Positions 31,056 to 39,085 of a stretch of DNA of 64,000 nucleotides are shown one piece after another. The stretch is from Actinoplanes campanulatus (GTDB lineage: Bacteria; Actinomycetota; Actinomycetes; Mycobacteriales; Micromonosporaceae). The notes below the pieces were generated by a model, which had not been told where the DNA came from, did no database searches, and worked only from the letters and a program-made list of their open reading frames with translations. Location of the stretch: assembly GCF_014647795.1 (NCBI RefSeq), contig NZ_BMPW01000018.1, positions 1 through 64,000 of the forward strand. Reading direction: 5' to 3'. The translations under genes were made by a program, and so were the position numbers. How positions within the stretch are numbered: position 1 is the first letter of the stretch; every line of letters begins with the position of its first letter.

Positions 31056-32144
31056 GTGCCGGAGAAGACCGAGGCGCTGGGCCGCCTGATCGCCAATGAG
31101 AACAGTGCCAGTGATCTGCTGGCGTTCCTGTTCGAGCGGGATCCGGCGCCGCTGGTCCGGGTGCTGGGGCTGCCGGACGGGGAGTACCGGGTCCGGCGTG
31201 AGGGCAAGGCCGCGCGGAGCCGGTTCGACCTGGTCGTGTACCGGGCGGACCGTCCGGTGGCGGTCCTGGAGTTGAAGGGCGCGTCGACCGAGCACGGGGA
31301 TCAGCTCGACCGGTATCGGGCGTGGGCGGAGAAACATTCGGCTGCGCTCTTCTACTGCACTCTGGATCGTGGCGATGTGCCGCCGGATCCGTGGCGGGCG
31401 GTCGGGCTTGTCGAGCTCTACGGGGCGTGGCGCGACAGCAGTGATCCGCATGCCGCCTGGCTCGGCGGGGAGATCGCCGGGTTGTTCGAGAGCTGGGACC
31501 AGCAGGCCGAGGGCGTCATCGGCGAGTCCCGGGGCTGGTATGTGCCTGATCTCGTCACCCGCCGTGTCGCGCTCGACCTCGATCGGGCACTGCGGGAGCG
31601 GGACGGGCAGGCCGAGGCGACCCGCACGAATCCCGGCAACCCGATGTTCCTGGCCTGGCGGCGGCACCCGAACGGCGACCCGGACGCGTGGATCGGTGTG
31701 GACGTGCGCTCCGAGGGGCGTAAGAACCCGGCGGCCCGGTGGCTGTTTCGGCCGTGTGTGCAGGTCGACGTGGGTGACGGGACCGCGGTCGAGGCCCGGC
31801 GTAAGGCGCATGACCTGGCCGTGGCGCTGCTGCCGGCCCTGGCGCTGTCGGCGATCCAGCGGATGCTCACCGAGCGGGGCCGGCCGGGGCTGGGCCAGGC
31901 GCTGTCCGCCAACGAGCACGGTGGCCTGGCCCAACCCGCTGACGCCGCTGTGCTGGAGGAGTTCCGCAACGGCGACCTCAGCGGATTGCATCCGGTGTTC
32001 CGAAACGACTGGAACCGGCGGCTTGCGACCCAGCTGACTCTGGACGTCACGAGGGTGGACCGGTGCCAGTTGGCTGATCTCACCCTCGCGGTCCTGGATC
32101 ACCTGGTGGCGTCAGCCCGGAAGCTTGTCGCCGATCAGGGCTAG
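31056..32144 (+). CDS. PD-(D/E)XK-type nuclease-like protein in the ssrA patch
   Basis: A 362-residue protein of no named family that I recognise. Residues about 45-80 carry SRFDLVVYRADRPVAVLELKG, the spaced Asp...Glu-X-Lys pattern of the PD-(D/E)XK restriction-endonuclease fold. A second domain with many aromatic and acidic residues follows. GTG 31056 is chosen since TATGAT ends 6 nt before it, suggesting a leaderless start; a longer in-frame reading to 30891 lacks support. It is the first gene after ssrA, with VapBC-type genes downstream on the other strand. A role in defence is inference. Confidence 0.65.
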   Translation: MPEKTEALGRLIANENSASDLLAFLFERDPAPLVRVLGLPDGEYRVRREGKAARSRFDLVVYRADRPVAVLELKGASTEHGDQLDRYRAWAEKHSAALFYCTLDRGDVPPDPWRAVGLVELYGAWRDSSDPHAAWLGGEIAGLFESWDQQAEGVIGESRGWYVPDLVTRRVALDLDRALRERDGQAEATRTNPGNPMFLAWRRHPNGDPDAWIGVDVRSEGRKNPAARWLFRPCVQVDVGDGTAVEARRKAHDLAVALLPALALSAIQRMLTERGRPGLGQALSANEHGGLAQPADAAVLEEFRNGDLSGLHPVFRNDWNRRLATQLTLDVTRVDRCQLADLTLAVLDHLVASARKLVADQG

Positions 32145-32286
32145 GCATGGGATGGCGGCCAGGCCGTACCGGGCCGAGGCGTTGGCGGAGAACCCGGTCT
32201 CGTCGACCGGCTTGAGCACGTCGGCCCGTCGGCCCGGGGGCCGTTACGGTTTGTCTGCTTCCGGGGGCGCGGAACCGGTGGCCGTG

Positions 32287-32661
32287 TCAGATGGGTAGGA
32301 CGGACACGTCGTATTTGTGGATGTGCGCGTCGCGAGTGACGAGGGTCAGGTGTTCTACCTGGGCCTGGGCGATGAGCATCCGATCGAACGGGTCTCGGTG
32401 GATCAGCGGAAGCCGCCCGGCGACGATGCCGTGCTCGGCGGTGATGTTCAGGTGCCGGAAGCCGCTGTCGCGGATACGCTCGGCGAGATCGGCAGGGTTC
32501 TCCAGTTTGCCGAGCGACTGCTTGATGGCCACTTCCCAGATTGTCGCCGGGCTGATGTAGACGTCTGGGTCGTGGTCGAGTCGATCCTTGATCTCGGCGG
32601 CGAGCGTGGGGTCGTCCGTGAGCCACCACAGCACGACGTGAGTGTCGAGGAGCAGGCTCAT
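32287..32661 (-). CDS. vapC: PIN-domain toxin, VapC family
   Basis: A 124-residue ribonuclease toxin with the four acidic residues of the PIN fold: LLLDTHVVLWWL, ATIWEVAIK, DPFDRMLIAQA and TRDAHIHKYDV. It is expected to cleave tRNA or rRNA unless bound by its antitoxin. Its start overlaps the antitoxin stop by 4 nt (ATGA). Part of the ssrA-linked patch. Confidence 0.9.
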   Translation of the reverse strand: MSLLLDTHVVLWWLTDDPTLAAEIKDRLDHDPDVYISPATIWEVAIKQSLGKLENPADLAERIRDSGFRHLNITAEHGIVAGRLPLIHRDPFDRMLIAQAQVEHLTLVTRDAHIHKYDVSVLPI

Positions 32662-32909
32662 ACGAGGCCGAAATCCCGTGCGATCGACTCGTTCACCTCG
32701 GCGGAGTCCCAGTCGTCTGCTACGACGAGTTGCCCGGCGAGGGAGCCCCTGCCGACCCTGTCGACCCTGCGAATGAGCGGGACCACTTTGGCGACGGGTG
32801 TGCCGGCCCGGCTGATGATGATCTCTTCGCCGTGCTCGACGCGGTCGATGATCCGCGAGAGGTTCGTTTTCGCGTCGTGGATATTGAACTGCGCGGCTGC
32901 ATCAGACAT
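32658..32909 (-). CDS. vapB: Antitoxin of the Phd/YefM type paired with the PIN toxin
   Basis: An 83-residue antitoxin: N-terminal Phd/YefM fold (NIHDAKTNLSRIIDRVEHGEEIIISRAGTPVAKVVPL), then an acidic toxin-binding tail. The ATG is preceded by AAGGAGG. A CTTAGCTAAG palindrome overlapping the ribosome site suggests autorepression. Overlap with vapC indicates co-translation. Confidence 0.88.
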   Translation of the reverse strand: MSDAAAQFNIHDAKTNLSRIIDRVEHGEEIIISRAGTPVAKVVPLIRRVDRVGRGSLAGQLVVADDWDSAEVNESIARDFGLV

Positions 32910-32918
32910 GACGGCCTC

Positions 32919-32928
32919 CTTAGCTAAG
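32919..32928. promoter_or_regulatory. CTTAGCTAAG palindrome, likely operator of the VapBC pair
   Basis: A 10-bp perfect palindrome overlapping the Shine-Dalgarno of the antitoxin gene, with a further TTAGC copy just upstream (about 32932-32936). Typical placement for toxin-antitoxin autoregulation. Confidence 0.5.
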
Positions 32929-33035
32929 AGGTTAGCCCGGCCTTGGAGTGATCGGTGGGGTCCAGTCGGTTATCGGTCGACGACCGTCCGCAGTTGTGCA
33001 ACCCGCTCGCCGAGGTTCAAGTAAGCGGTTGTCAG

Positions 33036-33104
33036 CTCCACGAGAGGGTTCGTTACTCGAGCCTGAAGCGGCGCCGCCCCTTGGGCGGCGCCGCTTCGTT
33101 TCTG
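33036..33104 (+). repeat. Diverged second copy of the ssrA 3' flank (possible att-like repeat)
   Basis: Reads CTCCACGAGAGGGTTC and continues through a 15-bp GC-rich hairpin (33065-33097) to CGTTTCTG. It aligns with ssrA positions 30621-30692 (CTCCACGAAGAGGGTTC, terminator stem, CGTTTCTG) with compensated changes in the stem. It bounds a 2.4-kb segment as a direct repeat. No integrase is visible, so this may be a remnant attachment site or a duplicated terminator. Confidence 0.6.
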
Positions 33105-33209
33105 ACGCGTGATTGACCCACGGTTCCATCAACCCGGCAAGGCCATCGGACGCGACGTACGGGCTGATGTCACCGGACCGGACCGCAGTCGCGTCCGAGG
33201 CGCCGCATG

Positions 33210-33482
33210 CTATTTGTCCAGATAGTGGCCGTGGCAGGCGGCTATCTCCAGGTCATTGCCGCGAACTCGGTAGATCAGCCGGTGCTCGTCATTGATGCGG
33301 CGGGACGACCACCCGGACAGCGGGCCTTTCAGCATCTCCGGCTTGCCGATCCCGGTTCCCGGCGGATCCCGCTGAACGTCGATGATCAGCTTGCTGATGC
33401 GGCGAGCCATCTTCATGTCGCGGCGTAGCCAACCGTCATAGTCCTGCCACGCGTTGGGCGTGAAGACGACGCGTAAGCTCAT
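33210..33482 (-). CDS. yoeB: YoeB/Txe-family mRNA interferase toxin
   Basis: A 90-residue ribosome-dependent RNase toxin: VVFTPNAWQDYDGWL, a Lys/Arg-rich middle and SRRINDEHRLIYRVRGN with the C-terminal CHGHYLDK resembling E. coli YoeB (ACRYHY). ATG 33482 has AAGGAGG upstream and overlaps the antitoxin stop (ATGA). Confidence 0.9.
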   Translation of the reverse strand: MSLRVVFTPNAWQDYDGWLRRDMKMARRISKLIIDVQRDPPGTGIGKPEMLKGPLSGWSSRRINDEHRLIYRVRGNDLEIAACHGHYLDK

Positions 33483-33769
33483 GCTGCCTCCTTGCCGGGC
33501 TCGGAAGCGGGCGAATCGGAGCCCAGCAGCGGGTGCTCCTCGAGCAGCCCGGCGTCGGCCTGGGCGATGCTCTCCAGCAGGCGGCGTGCATTCGTGGCAG
33601 AGCCCAGGACGTGCAGCGTCTCGTTCACGGCGTTCCACTCGTCGAGCGAGACGATCACGACTGCTTTGCCGCCGCCGCGAGGGATGACGCACTCTTCGGC
33701 GTCGTCGATCACGGCGTCCACGACGGCGGCGAAGTTCTTACGGACGTCGCTGATTGTCAGCACCTTCAT
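33479..33769 (-). CDS. yefM: YefM/Phd-family antitoxin
   Basis: A 96-residue antitoxin: N-terminal Phd/YefM DNA-binding fold (TISDVRKNFAAVVDAVIDDAEECVIPRGGGKAVVIVSLDEW) and a C-terminal toxin-binding tail. A GTACGTC/GACGTAC palindrome upstream resembles the TGTACA-type operators of YefM. Encoded immediately before yoeB with a 4-nt overlap. Confidence 0.9.
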   Translation of the reverse strand: MKVLTISDVRKNFAAVVDAVIDDAEECVIPRGGGKAVVIVSLDEWNAVNETLHVLGSATNARRLLESIAQADAGLLEEHPLLGSDSPASEPGKEAA

Positions 33770-33807
33770 GACGGATCCCTCGCTCGACGGGTGTGGTACT
33801 TACAAGA

Positions 33808-33823
33808 GTACGTCCTGACGTAC
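33808..33823. promoter_or_regulatory. GTACGTC-CT-GACGTAC palindrome, likely YefM operator
   Basis: Perfect 7-bp arms with a 2-nt centre, 39 nt upstream of the yefM start. The rest of the gap up to hicA (33824-34112) has no gene I can support; it contains a run of nine G near 33914 and mixed reading frames. Confidence 0.5.
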
Positions 33824-34112
33824 GCTCGACCAGCCCGTCCGGCGCGGACCCGCGTAGCATTCACCAAGGACCGCGCGAAGCGCATGTACCTCCTCGGTGG
33901 GGTTCGAGTAGGCGGGGGGGGGAACCTCTACTCCCTGGCGGCCCCTTGTTCGCGGAGAGCGCGAACAGGACGCGTTTCGGTTGGTTCTGCTCCTGGGGTC
34001 CAGCCCTGGAAACCCTGCGTTGCGGTGGTGGCGGGATGGTTCGGTCGCGGTCCGCTGTTGGGCGCATTGCGCGCGGCGGCTTGAGGTCGACGATGATCCC
34101 GTTAGCTTGGGT

Positions 34113-34337
34113 CTACCGCAGGAGCTGGAGGAATTCGGCTGTGGTCGGGCCGGCCTGGCGGGGGATCGAGGCGAGCGTTCCGCGTTTGACTGTGGAGTGC
34201 TGGGGAACCACTGCGACTCGACCGCTTGGATGTTGGTAGACGGCATGGCTGCCTTTGGTGCGGACATGGACGAACCCCGCCCTTCGAAGGGCATCTACCA
34301 CCTTGCGGAGAGGGAGATCGGCCAGAGCCGGGCTCAT
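34113..34337 (-). CDS. hicA: HicA-family mRNA interferase toxin
   Basis: A 74-residue dsRBD-like toxin with the catalytic His in GSHAVYQHPSG and the typical opening LPLRKVVDALRRAGFVHVRTKGSH. It follows the antitoxin gene with a 4-nt overlap and ends in the RQAGPTTAEFL motif of the family. Confidence 0.9.
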   Translation of the reverse strand: MSPALADLPLRKVVDALRRAGFVHVRTKGSHAVYQHPSGRVAVVPQHSTVKRGTLASIPRQAGPTTAEFLQLLR

Positions 34338-34546
34338 GCGACCGAGGCGATCTGGAACGCGGTTACGAACGGCGTCGCCTCGATCTGCGGCTGAGTGACC
34401 TGCTCCAGGTAGAGCTCTACCGCTTCACGGAGATTTGCAAGCGCCTCATCCAGCGTCTCGCCCTGACTGGCCACGTCAAGTTCCAGGCAGCGGGCAACGA
34501 ACCAGTCTTCTTCCTGGTGAACCGCGGCGGTCAGCGTTCGCATCAT
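34334..34546 (-). CDS. hicB: HicB-family antitoxin
   Basis: A 70-residue partial RNase H-like fold: TAAVHQEEDWFVARCLELDVASQGETLDEALANLREAVELYLE. ATG 34546 is chosen because GGAG lies 8 nt upstream; the next ATG is 3 nt later. Antitoxin-first order (hicB-hicA) on the minus strand. It lacks a recognisable C-terminal DNA-binding domain, as in short HicB forms. Confidence 0.85.
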   Translation of the reverse strand: MMRTLTAAVHQEEDWFVARCLELDVASQGETLDEALANLREAVELYLEQVTQPQIEATPFVTAFQIASVA

Positions 34547-35026
34547 TGAGGTCTCTCCGCATGGTGCGCTCAGGGTCTTCATTCTAGGCGGTTGCCGACG
34601 GTGTCCAGCCTGTCCGAGCGTGCGCCGCAGGCGCTCCGCCGCTCGGAGTTCGTCCCGTCGATCAGGCATCCGTGAACCCTGCTGAGCCGGAGTTCACCGA
34701 GCAGACGACGGTTCGTTCCATTGAGCTCATCGATGGTCGCTACGTGCTCAACGCAGGACCGGATCGGCAGGGCGCCCGCGACTGGTCGTGGGCTGGCGAA
34801 CAGATTGCGCATGGTGTCGTGCCGGGCAAGGAGCACGTACTTGAGCAGCCAGGCAAGCGAACGTCGAATGCCGCGAACCGCCCGGAGTTCTCGGATGGTT
34901 GCCTGAGCTTGAGAAACGCCCTCACGTTGGCTGCTTCGGCGGCGGCTGGCCGGCGGAGCGATCACCGCCGAGGCGGCGGACCGGATCTTTGTTCGGCCGG
35001 CCCGGACACCCAGGCCGCTGATCGCC
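34547..35026. other. 480-nt stretch with no assignable gene
   Basis: Several frames stay open on both strands but none shows a family, a ribosome site and normal codon use together. An open frame from 34913 runs in phase into the gene starting at 35027 without any start codon, suggesting that the native 5' part of that gene was lost here. GC content looks lower than in the surrounding core genes. Confidence 0.5.
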
Positions 35027-35932
35027 GTGGCCGCCGCTCTCGGCGTGCTGCTGCTGGCGGTGGGCGGGATCCTGGTTGTCGATGCCACGCTGTTCTCCCC
35101 GGAACGGACGGTGAGGGGGTACTTCTCGGCACTCGCCGACCGGGACGCCGAGGGCGTCCTCAACAGGATGGTCGAGGGCGGCGCGGGTGAGTACGCACTG
35201 TTGACCGCGGAGACGCTCCACGCCGAGGGGTACGAGCCACCCGCCGCCCTGCGAGTGCTGGAGACGCTGGACCTGGAGCCGCCGGATGCCGGCTACGCCG
35301 ATTCCGGGTATACGGCGACGGCCGGGTTCTTCCGCCGGTGGCGCATCATGGACGGGGTCGAGGTACTCGACGTGGTGGCGCCCGGCGTCGACAAGGCTCT
35401 GGTTGCAGGCCGCGAGGTCGTTCTGGACTCGGAGCGCGGGGCCGCGACCGTGGCCGCCTTCCCCGGGACCTACAGGGTCGGGCTCTCCGAGCATCCGCTG
35501 TGGGTGGCCGGCGAACCGGCCGTCCGGGTAGGTGGAGCCACGACCGAGGAGGGCGACGGCCGGGCCGTGGCGGTGCTCGATCTGGCTATCAAAGACGGCG
35601 TGGAGTCGGTTGTCGATGAGAAGGTCCGCGCCTTCATCGACGGGTGCGCCGAAGCAGTCACCCTTTCCCCGCCGAGCTGCCCGCTCTCCGCCTACCACTG
35701 GATGGAGGTGCGCGACGTCCAGTGGAGAATCATCGAGTATCCCGAGTACCGGCTGGTCTCGAACGATGGACGCCTGCTCGTCGTCACCGGCACGGCGGGC
35801 CGGGCCGAGGTCGCCGGCACCGAGGTGTCCAACTGGTCCGGGACGACCGCTCCGTACCGAGAGGAGGTGACCTTCAGCGCGGACGGGACGGTCTCCGCTC
35901 CGGGTGGCGAGGTGACCTACACCCCGGCCTAG
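35027..35932 (+). CDS. Membrane-anchored protein of unknown function, possibly 5'-truncated
   Basis: A 301-residue protein with an N-terminal signal anchor (AALGVLLLAVGGILVVDATLF) and an extracytoplasmic domain having no recognised enzymatic motif; RTVRGYFSALADRDAEGVLNRM suggests a small NTF2-like or stress-domain segment. GTG 35027 is the first usable start but has no Shine-Dalgarno. The frame stays open for 114 nt upstream without a start, so the original N-terminus may be missing. It ends in a 4-bp convergent overlap with the lytic transglycosylase gene. Confidence 0.55.
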   Translation: MAAALGVLLLAVGGILVVDATLFSPERTVRGYFSALADRDAEGVLNRMVEGGAGEYALLTAETLHAEGYEPPAALRVLETLDLEPPDAGYADSGYTATAGFFRRWRIMDGVEVLDVVAPGVDKALVAGREVVLDSERGAATVAAFPGTYRVGLSEHPLWVAGEPAVRVGGATTEEGDGRAVAVLDLAIKDGVESVVDEKVRAFIDGCAEAVTLSPPSCPLSAYHWMEVRDVQWRIIEYPEYRLVSNDGRLLVVTGTAGRAEVAGTEVSNWSGTTAPYREEVTFSADGTVSAPGGEVTYTPA

Positions 35933-36606
35933 TAGGAGCCGGCGTCCTGGAAGTGGTTCCAGGCGCCGCACGGGGAGTCGTAGCGGCCCTTGACGTAGCC
36001 GAGGCCCCACTTGATCTGGGTGGCTGGGTTGATCTTCCAGTCGTCGGCGATCGAGGACATCTTGCTGCCCGGGTAGGCCTGCGGGATGCCGTAGGCGCCC
36101 GACGACGGGTTGGTGGCCCGGTAGTTCCAGCCGCTCTCGTGGTCCCACAACTTGTTCAGGCAGGAGAACTCGCTGAACTCGAAGCCCGCCTCGATCATCA
36201 GGGCGCAGCCGACCTCGCGGCTGCCGCTGAGGCTCCGGCATGCCGCCGGGATCGTGCCGGTGTAGGGCACCGGGCCCACCTCGGCGGCCCGCTTGGCGGC
36301 GGCCGCCTTCTCCGCCTCCGCCTTCTTCCGGGCGGTCTCCAGTGCCCGGGCGTCGGCGACGGCGGTCTTCACCACGGCGCTCGCCTTCTGCTCGGCGAGC
36401 CGTTTCGCCTCGTCGCGGACGGCCCGCGCCGCGGCGTGCTGCCGTTCGCGCTCGGCCAGCAGGCGTTGGGTCTCGGCAGCGCCGGCGGCGTTCGGGCCGG
36501 AGTCCGGTCGCTGTGCCAGATGGACGCCACCGGCCAGGGCAGCCAGCAGCAGTGCCGCCGCGGCGGCGCGCGCGCCGACGGTTCGGATGATGTGCGGTCG
36601 AGTCAC
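35929..36606 (-). CDS. Secreted lytic transglycosylase-like protein
   Basis: A 225-residue secreted enzyme: signal anchor (residues about 10-30), an Ala/Glu/Lys-rich coiled coil (about 45-110) and a C-terminal SLT-type domain with the catalytic Glu in LWDHESGWNYRATNPSSGAYGIPQA. It should cut glycan strands of peptidoglycan. GTG 36606 has AAGGGG upstream. A short segment ending in CGAWNHFQD near the C-terminus carries the conserved fold-closing Trp. Confidence 0.88.
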   Translation of the reverse strand: MTRPHIIRTVGARAAAAALLLAALAGGVHLAQRPDSGPNAAGAAETQRLLAERERQHAAARAVRDEAKRLAEQKASAVVKTAVADARALETARKKAEAEKAAAAKRAAEVGPVPYTGTIPAACRSLSGSREVGCALMIEAGFEFSEFSCLNKLWDHESGWNYRATNPSSGAYGIPQAYPGSKMSSIADDWKINPATQIKWGLGYVKGRYDSPCGAWNHFQDAGSY

Positions 36607-36800
36607 CGGGGGTCCCCTTCGACGGCCGTGGGTCGTCGCTGTGCGTGAGATCCGACGGATCATACGCCCCCGCTCCCCGCCCGCGCGGCTCCTGGGACGG
36701 CCCTGGTGCGGCCACGGCCGAAGATAAATACTGGTCGATGCTTAGGGTGCTCCCCACACCGAAGCGTCCCCGTTCCCACCCCGAGTGCGAGGAATCCCCG

Positions 36801-38114
36801 ATGCGAAAGAGACTCAAGCTCCTGCTCGCCGCACTGGTCACCGTGACCATGGCGGCACTGGGCGCGGTCGCCCTTCCCGGGCCCGCCTCCGCGGCCGCGC
36901 TGACCGAGGTCACCGGCTTCGGCACCAACCCGAGCAACCTGCGGATGTACCTCTACGTGCCCGACAACCTGGCGCCCCGGCCGGGTCTGCTCGTGGCCGT
37001 CCACTACTGCACCGGCACCGGGCCGGCCTTCTACAGCGGATCCCAATTCGCCGCGCTCGCCGACCGGTACGGCTACATCGTCATCTACCCGTCGGTGACC
37101 CGCAGCAGCCAGTGCTTCGACGTCGCCTCCCCGCAGGCGCTCACCCGCGGTGGCGGAAGCGACCCGGTCGGCATCAAGTCGATGATCGATTACGTACGGG
37201 CGCGGTACCCGGTCGACGCGGACCGGATCGTGGCCACCGGCGTCTCCAGCGGGGCGATGATGACGAACGTCCTGCTGGGCGTCTACCCCGACGTGTTCAG
37301 CGCGGGCTCGGCGTTCGCCGGAGTGCCGTTCGGGTGCTTCGCCACCACCAACGGCTCCGAGTGGAACAGCGATTGCGCCAACGGCCTCGTCACCAAGACC
37401 CCGCAACAGTGGGGTGACCTGGTCCGTAACGCCTACCCGGGCTACAGCGGGCGCCGCCCGCGCATGCAGACGTGGCACGGCACCAACGACGAGATCCTGC
37501 GCTACCCCAACTTCGGCGAGCAGATCGACCAGTGGACGAACGTGCACGGTCTCACTCAGACGCCGTCGTTCACCGACACCCCGCAGAGCGGATACACCCG
37601 GACCCGGTACGGCGGCACCGGTGACACCGCTCCGGTGGAGGCGATCAGCATGAACGGGGTCAGCCACAACCTGCCGGTCGACGCGGCCGCCGCCGTCCAC
37701 TTCCTCGGGCTCGACTCCACCACGCCGTCGTCGCCCAGCCCGTCGTCACCGAGCCCCTCGGCGCCGAGTCCCTCCGCGTCCAGCCCGTCGCCGACCGGTG
37801 GCTGCCGGGTCGGCTACACGGTGAACGCCTGGAACAACGGGTTCACCGCGTCGGTCACCGTCACCAACACCGGCACCGCGGCGGTCAACGGCTGGACCCT
37901 CCGGTTCACCCTGCCGACCGGGCAGACCGTGACGAACGCCTGGAACGCCACCGTCAGCCCCACCAGCGGGGCCGTCGCCGCCACCAACGTCTCCTACAAC
38001 GGCACGCTCACCGCCGGCGGATCCCAGAACTTCGGCTTCCAGGGCACCCACACCGGCAGCGCCGCCGAACCAAGCGCCTTCACCCTCAACAACGCCAGCT
38101 GCGCGGTCGTCTGA
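36801..38114 (+). CDS. CE1-family esterase (PHB depolymerase-like) with CBM2
   Basis: A 437-residue secreted enzyme: signal peptide cleaved after ASA (about residue 33), an alpha/beta-hydrolase domain with nucleophile GVSSGAM and catalytic His in NGVSHNLP, a Ser/Pro linker and a C-terminal CBM2 module (CRVGYTVNAWNNGFTASVTVTNTG). It probably removes acetyl or feruloyl side groups from xylan, since such CE1 enzymes often carry CBM2; polyester hydrolysis is the alternative. ATG 36801 follows GAGGAA. Confidence 0.9.
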   Translation: MRKRLKLLLAALVTVTMAALGAVALPGPASAAALTEVTGFGTNPSNLRMYLYVPDNLAPRPGLLVAVHYCTGTGPAFYSGSQFAALADRYGYIVIYPSVTRSSQCFDVASPQALTRGGGSDPVGIKSMIDYVRARYPVDADRIVATGVSSGAMMTNVLLGVYPDVFSAGSAFAGVPFGCFATTNGSEWNSDCANGLVTKTPQQWGDLVRNAYPGYSGRRPRMQTWHGTNDEILRYPNFGEQIDQWTNVHGLTQTPSFTDTPQSGYTRTRYGGTGDTAPVEAISMNGVSHNLPVDAAAAVHFLGLDSTTPSSPSPSSPSPSAPSPSASSPSPTGGCRVGYTVNAWNNGFTASVTVTNTGTAAVNGWTLRFTLPTGQTVTNAWNATVSPTSGAVAATNVSYNGTLTAGGSQNFGFQGTHTGSAAEPSAFTLNNASCAVV

Positions 38115-38122
38115 CCCGTCGC

Positions 38123-38152
38123 CGCGGCGCCGGGCCCTCACTCGGCGCCGCG
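38123..38152. terminator. Bidirectional hairpin between the esterase and MTA phosphorylase genes
   Basis: 10-bp arms CGCGGCGCCG and CGGCGCCGCG with a 10-nt loop in the 52-nt gap between convergent genes. Confidence 0.65.
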
Positions 38153-38166
38153 TACGGTCGTACAGA

Positions 38167-38973
38167 TCAGGGAAGTTGAATCGGCAGTTCGATGCCCGCC
38201 AGGGCGTCCTTGCACGCACAGGTCCGCTCGGTGGGCAGCTTGACCACCGCGTCGAGCAGGACATCCCGCAGCCGGGCCGTGTTGTCGGCGAAGACTCCGA
38301 AGACCTCCTCCTGGGTCACGCCGTGCTCGCCCTCGACTCCCGCGTCCAGGTCGGTGACCAGGGCGATCGCCGTGTAGCAGAGGGCCAGCTCGCGCGCCAG
38401 AACAGCCTCCGGATGGCCGGTCATGTTGACGATCGTGCCGCCGATCGAGGTGAACCAGCGGGACTCGGCCCGGCTGGAGAAGCGCGGCCCCTCGACCACG
38501 ACCATGGTGCCGCCGTCCACCGCCTTCACCCGCTCGGCGGAATCCAGCACCGTCGACCGGCCGACCGGACAGTACGGATCCGCGAAGGACACGTGCACCG
38601 CGCCGGAGTCGTAGAACGTCTGCTCACGGCCGCTGGTCCGGTCGATCAGCTGGTCCGGCACCACGAACGTGCCCGGACCCAGCTCCGGGCGCAGGCCACC
38701 GACCGCGCACGGGGCCACGATCTGCCGGACACCCAGCGAGCGCAGCGCCCACAGATTCGCCCGATAGGGGATCTTGTGCGGGGGAAAACGGTGGTCACGG
38801 CCGTGGCGGGGCAGGAACGCCACCCGGCGGCCACCCACCTCGGCCACGGTGATCCGGTCCGACGGCGGGCCGTACGGGGTGTCGACCTCGTGCTCGGTGG
38901 CGTTGTCGAGAAGCGCGTACAGCCCCGATCCGCCGATGACGCCGATCTCTGCTGCCGTAGGTGGCGGGTTCAT
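38167..38973 (-). CDS. mtnP: S-methyl-5'-thioadenosine phosphorylase
   Basis: Phosphorolysis of methylthioadenosine to adenine in polyamine and methionine salvage. The 268-residue protein has GVIGGSGLY, RHGRDHRFPPHKIPYRANLWAL, VEGPRFSSRAES, NMTGHPEA and TDLDAG; the Asp in the last motif is the adenine-selective position, favouring MTAP over guanosine/inosine phosphorylase. Close to the actinobacterial Rv0535 type. Convergent with the esterase gene. Confidence 0.88.
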   Translation of the reverse strand: MNPPPTAAEIGVIGGSGLYALLDNATEHEVDTPYGPPSDRITVAEVGGRRVAFLPRHGRDHRFPPHKIPYRANLWALRSLGVRQIVAPCAVGGLRPELGPGTFVVPDQLIDRTSGREQTFYDSGAVHVSFADPYCPVGRSTVLDSAERVKAVDGGTMVVVEGPRFSSRAESRWFTSIGGTIVNMTGHPEAVLARELALCYTAIALVTDLDAGVEGEHGVTQEEVFGVFADNTARLRDVLLDAVVKLPTERTCACKDALAGIELPIQLP

Positions 38974-39085
38974 GTCCAGACCTTATCGGTGGCCGGAAAG
39001 CCAAGCTAATGTGCTGACATGGCTACGTCGACTGGACGGCGGTAATCAGGTGTTCGGTGAGCAGCAGCGGATCGGAGGCCGGTCG

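Noticed and set aside
33001-33045. tRNA-like T-loop (GGTTCAAGT) before the repeated ssrA flank
   Set aside because: No matching acceptor, D or anticodon arms could be paired; treated only as flank of the repeat.
33800-34294. Minus-strand open frame between yefM and hicA
   Set aside because: Spans the hicA gene and the operator of yefM; composition is not protein-like and no start signal is present.
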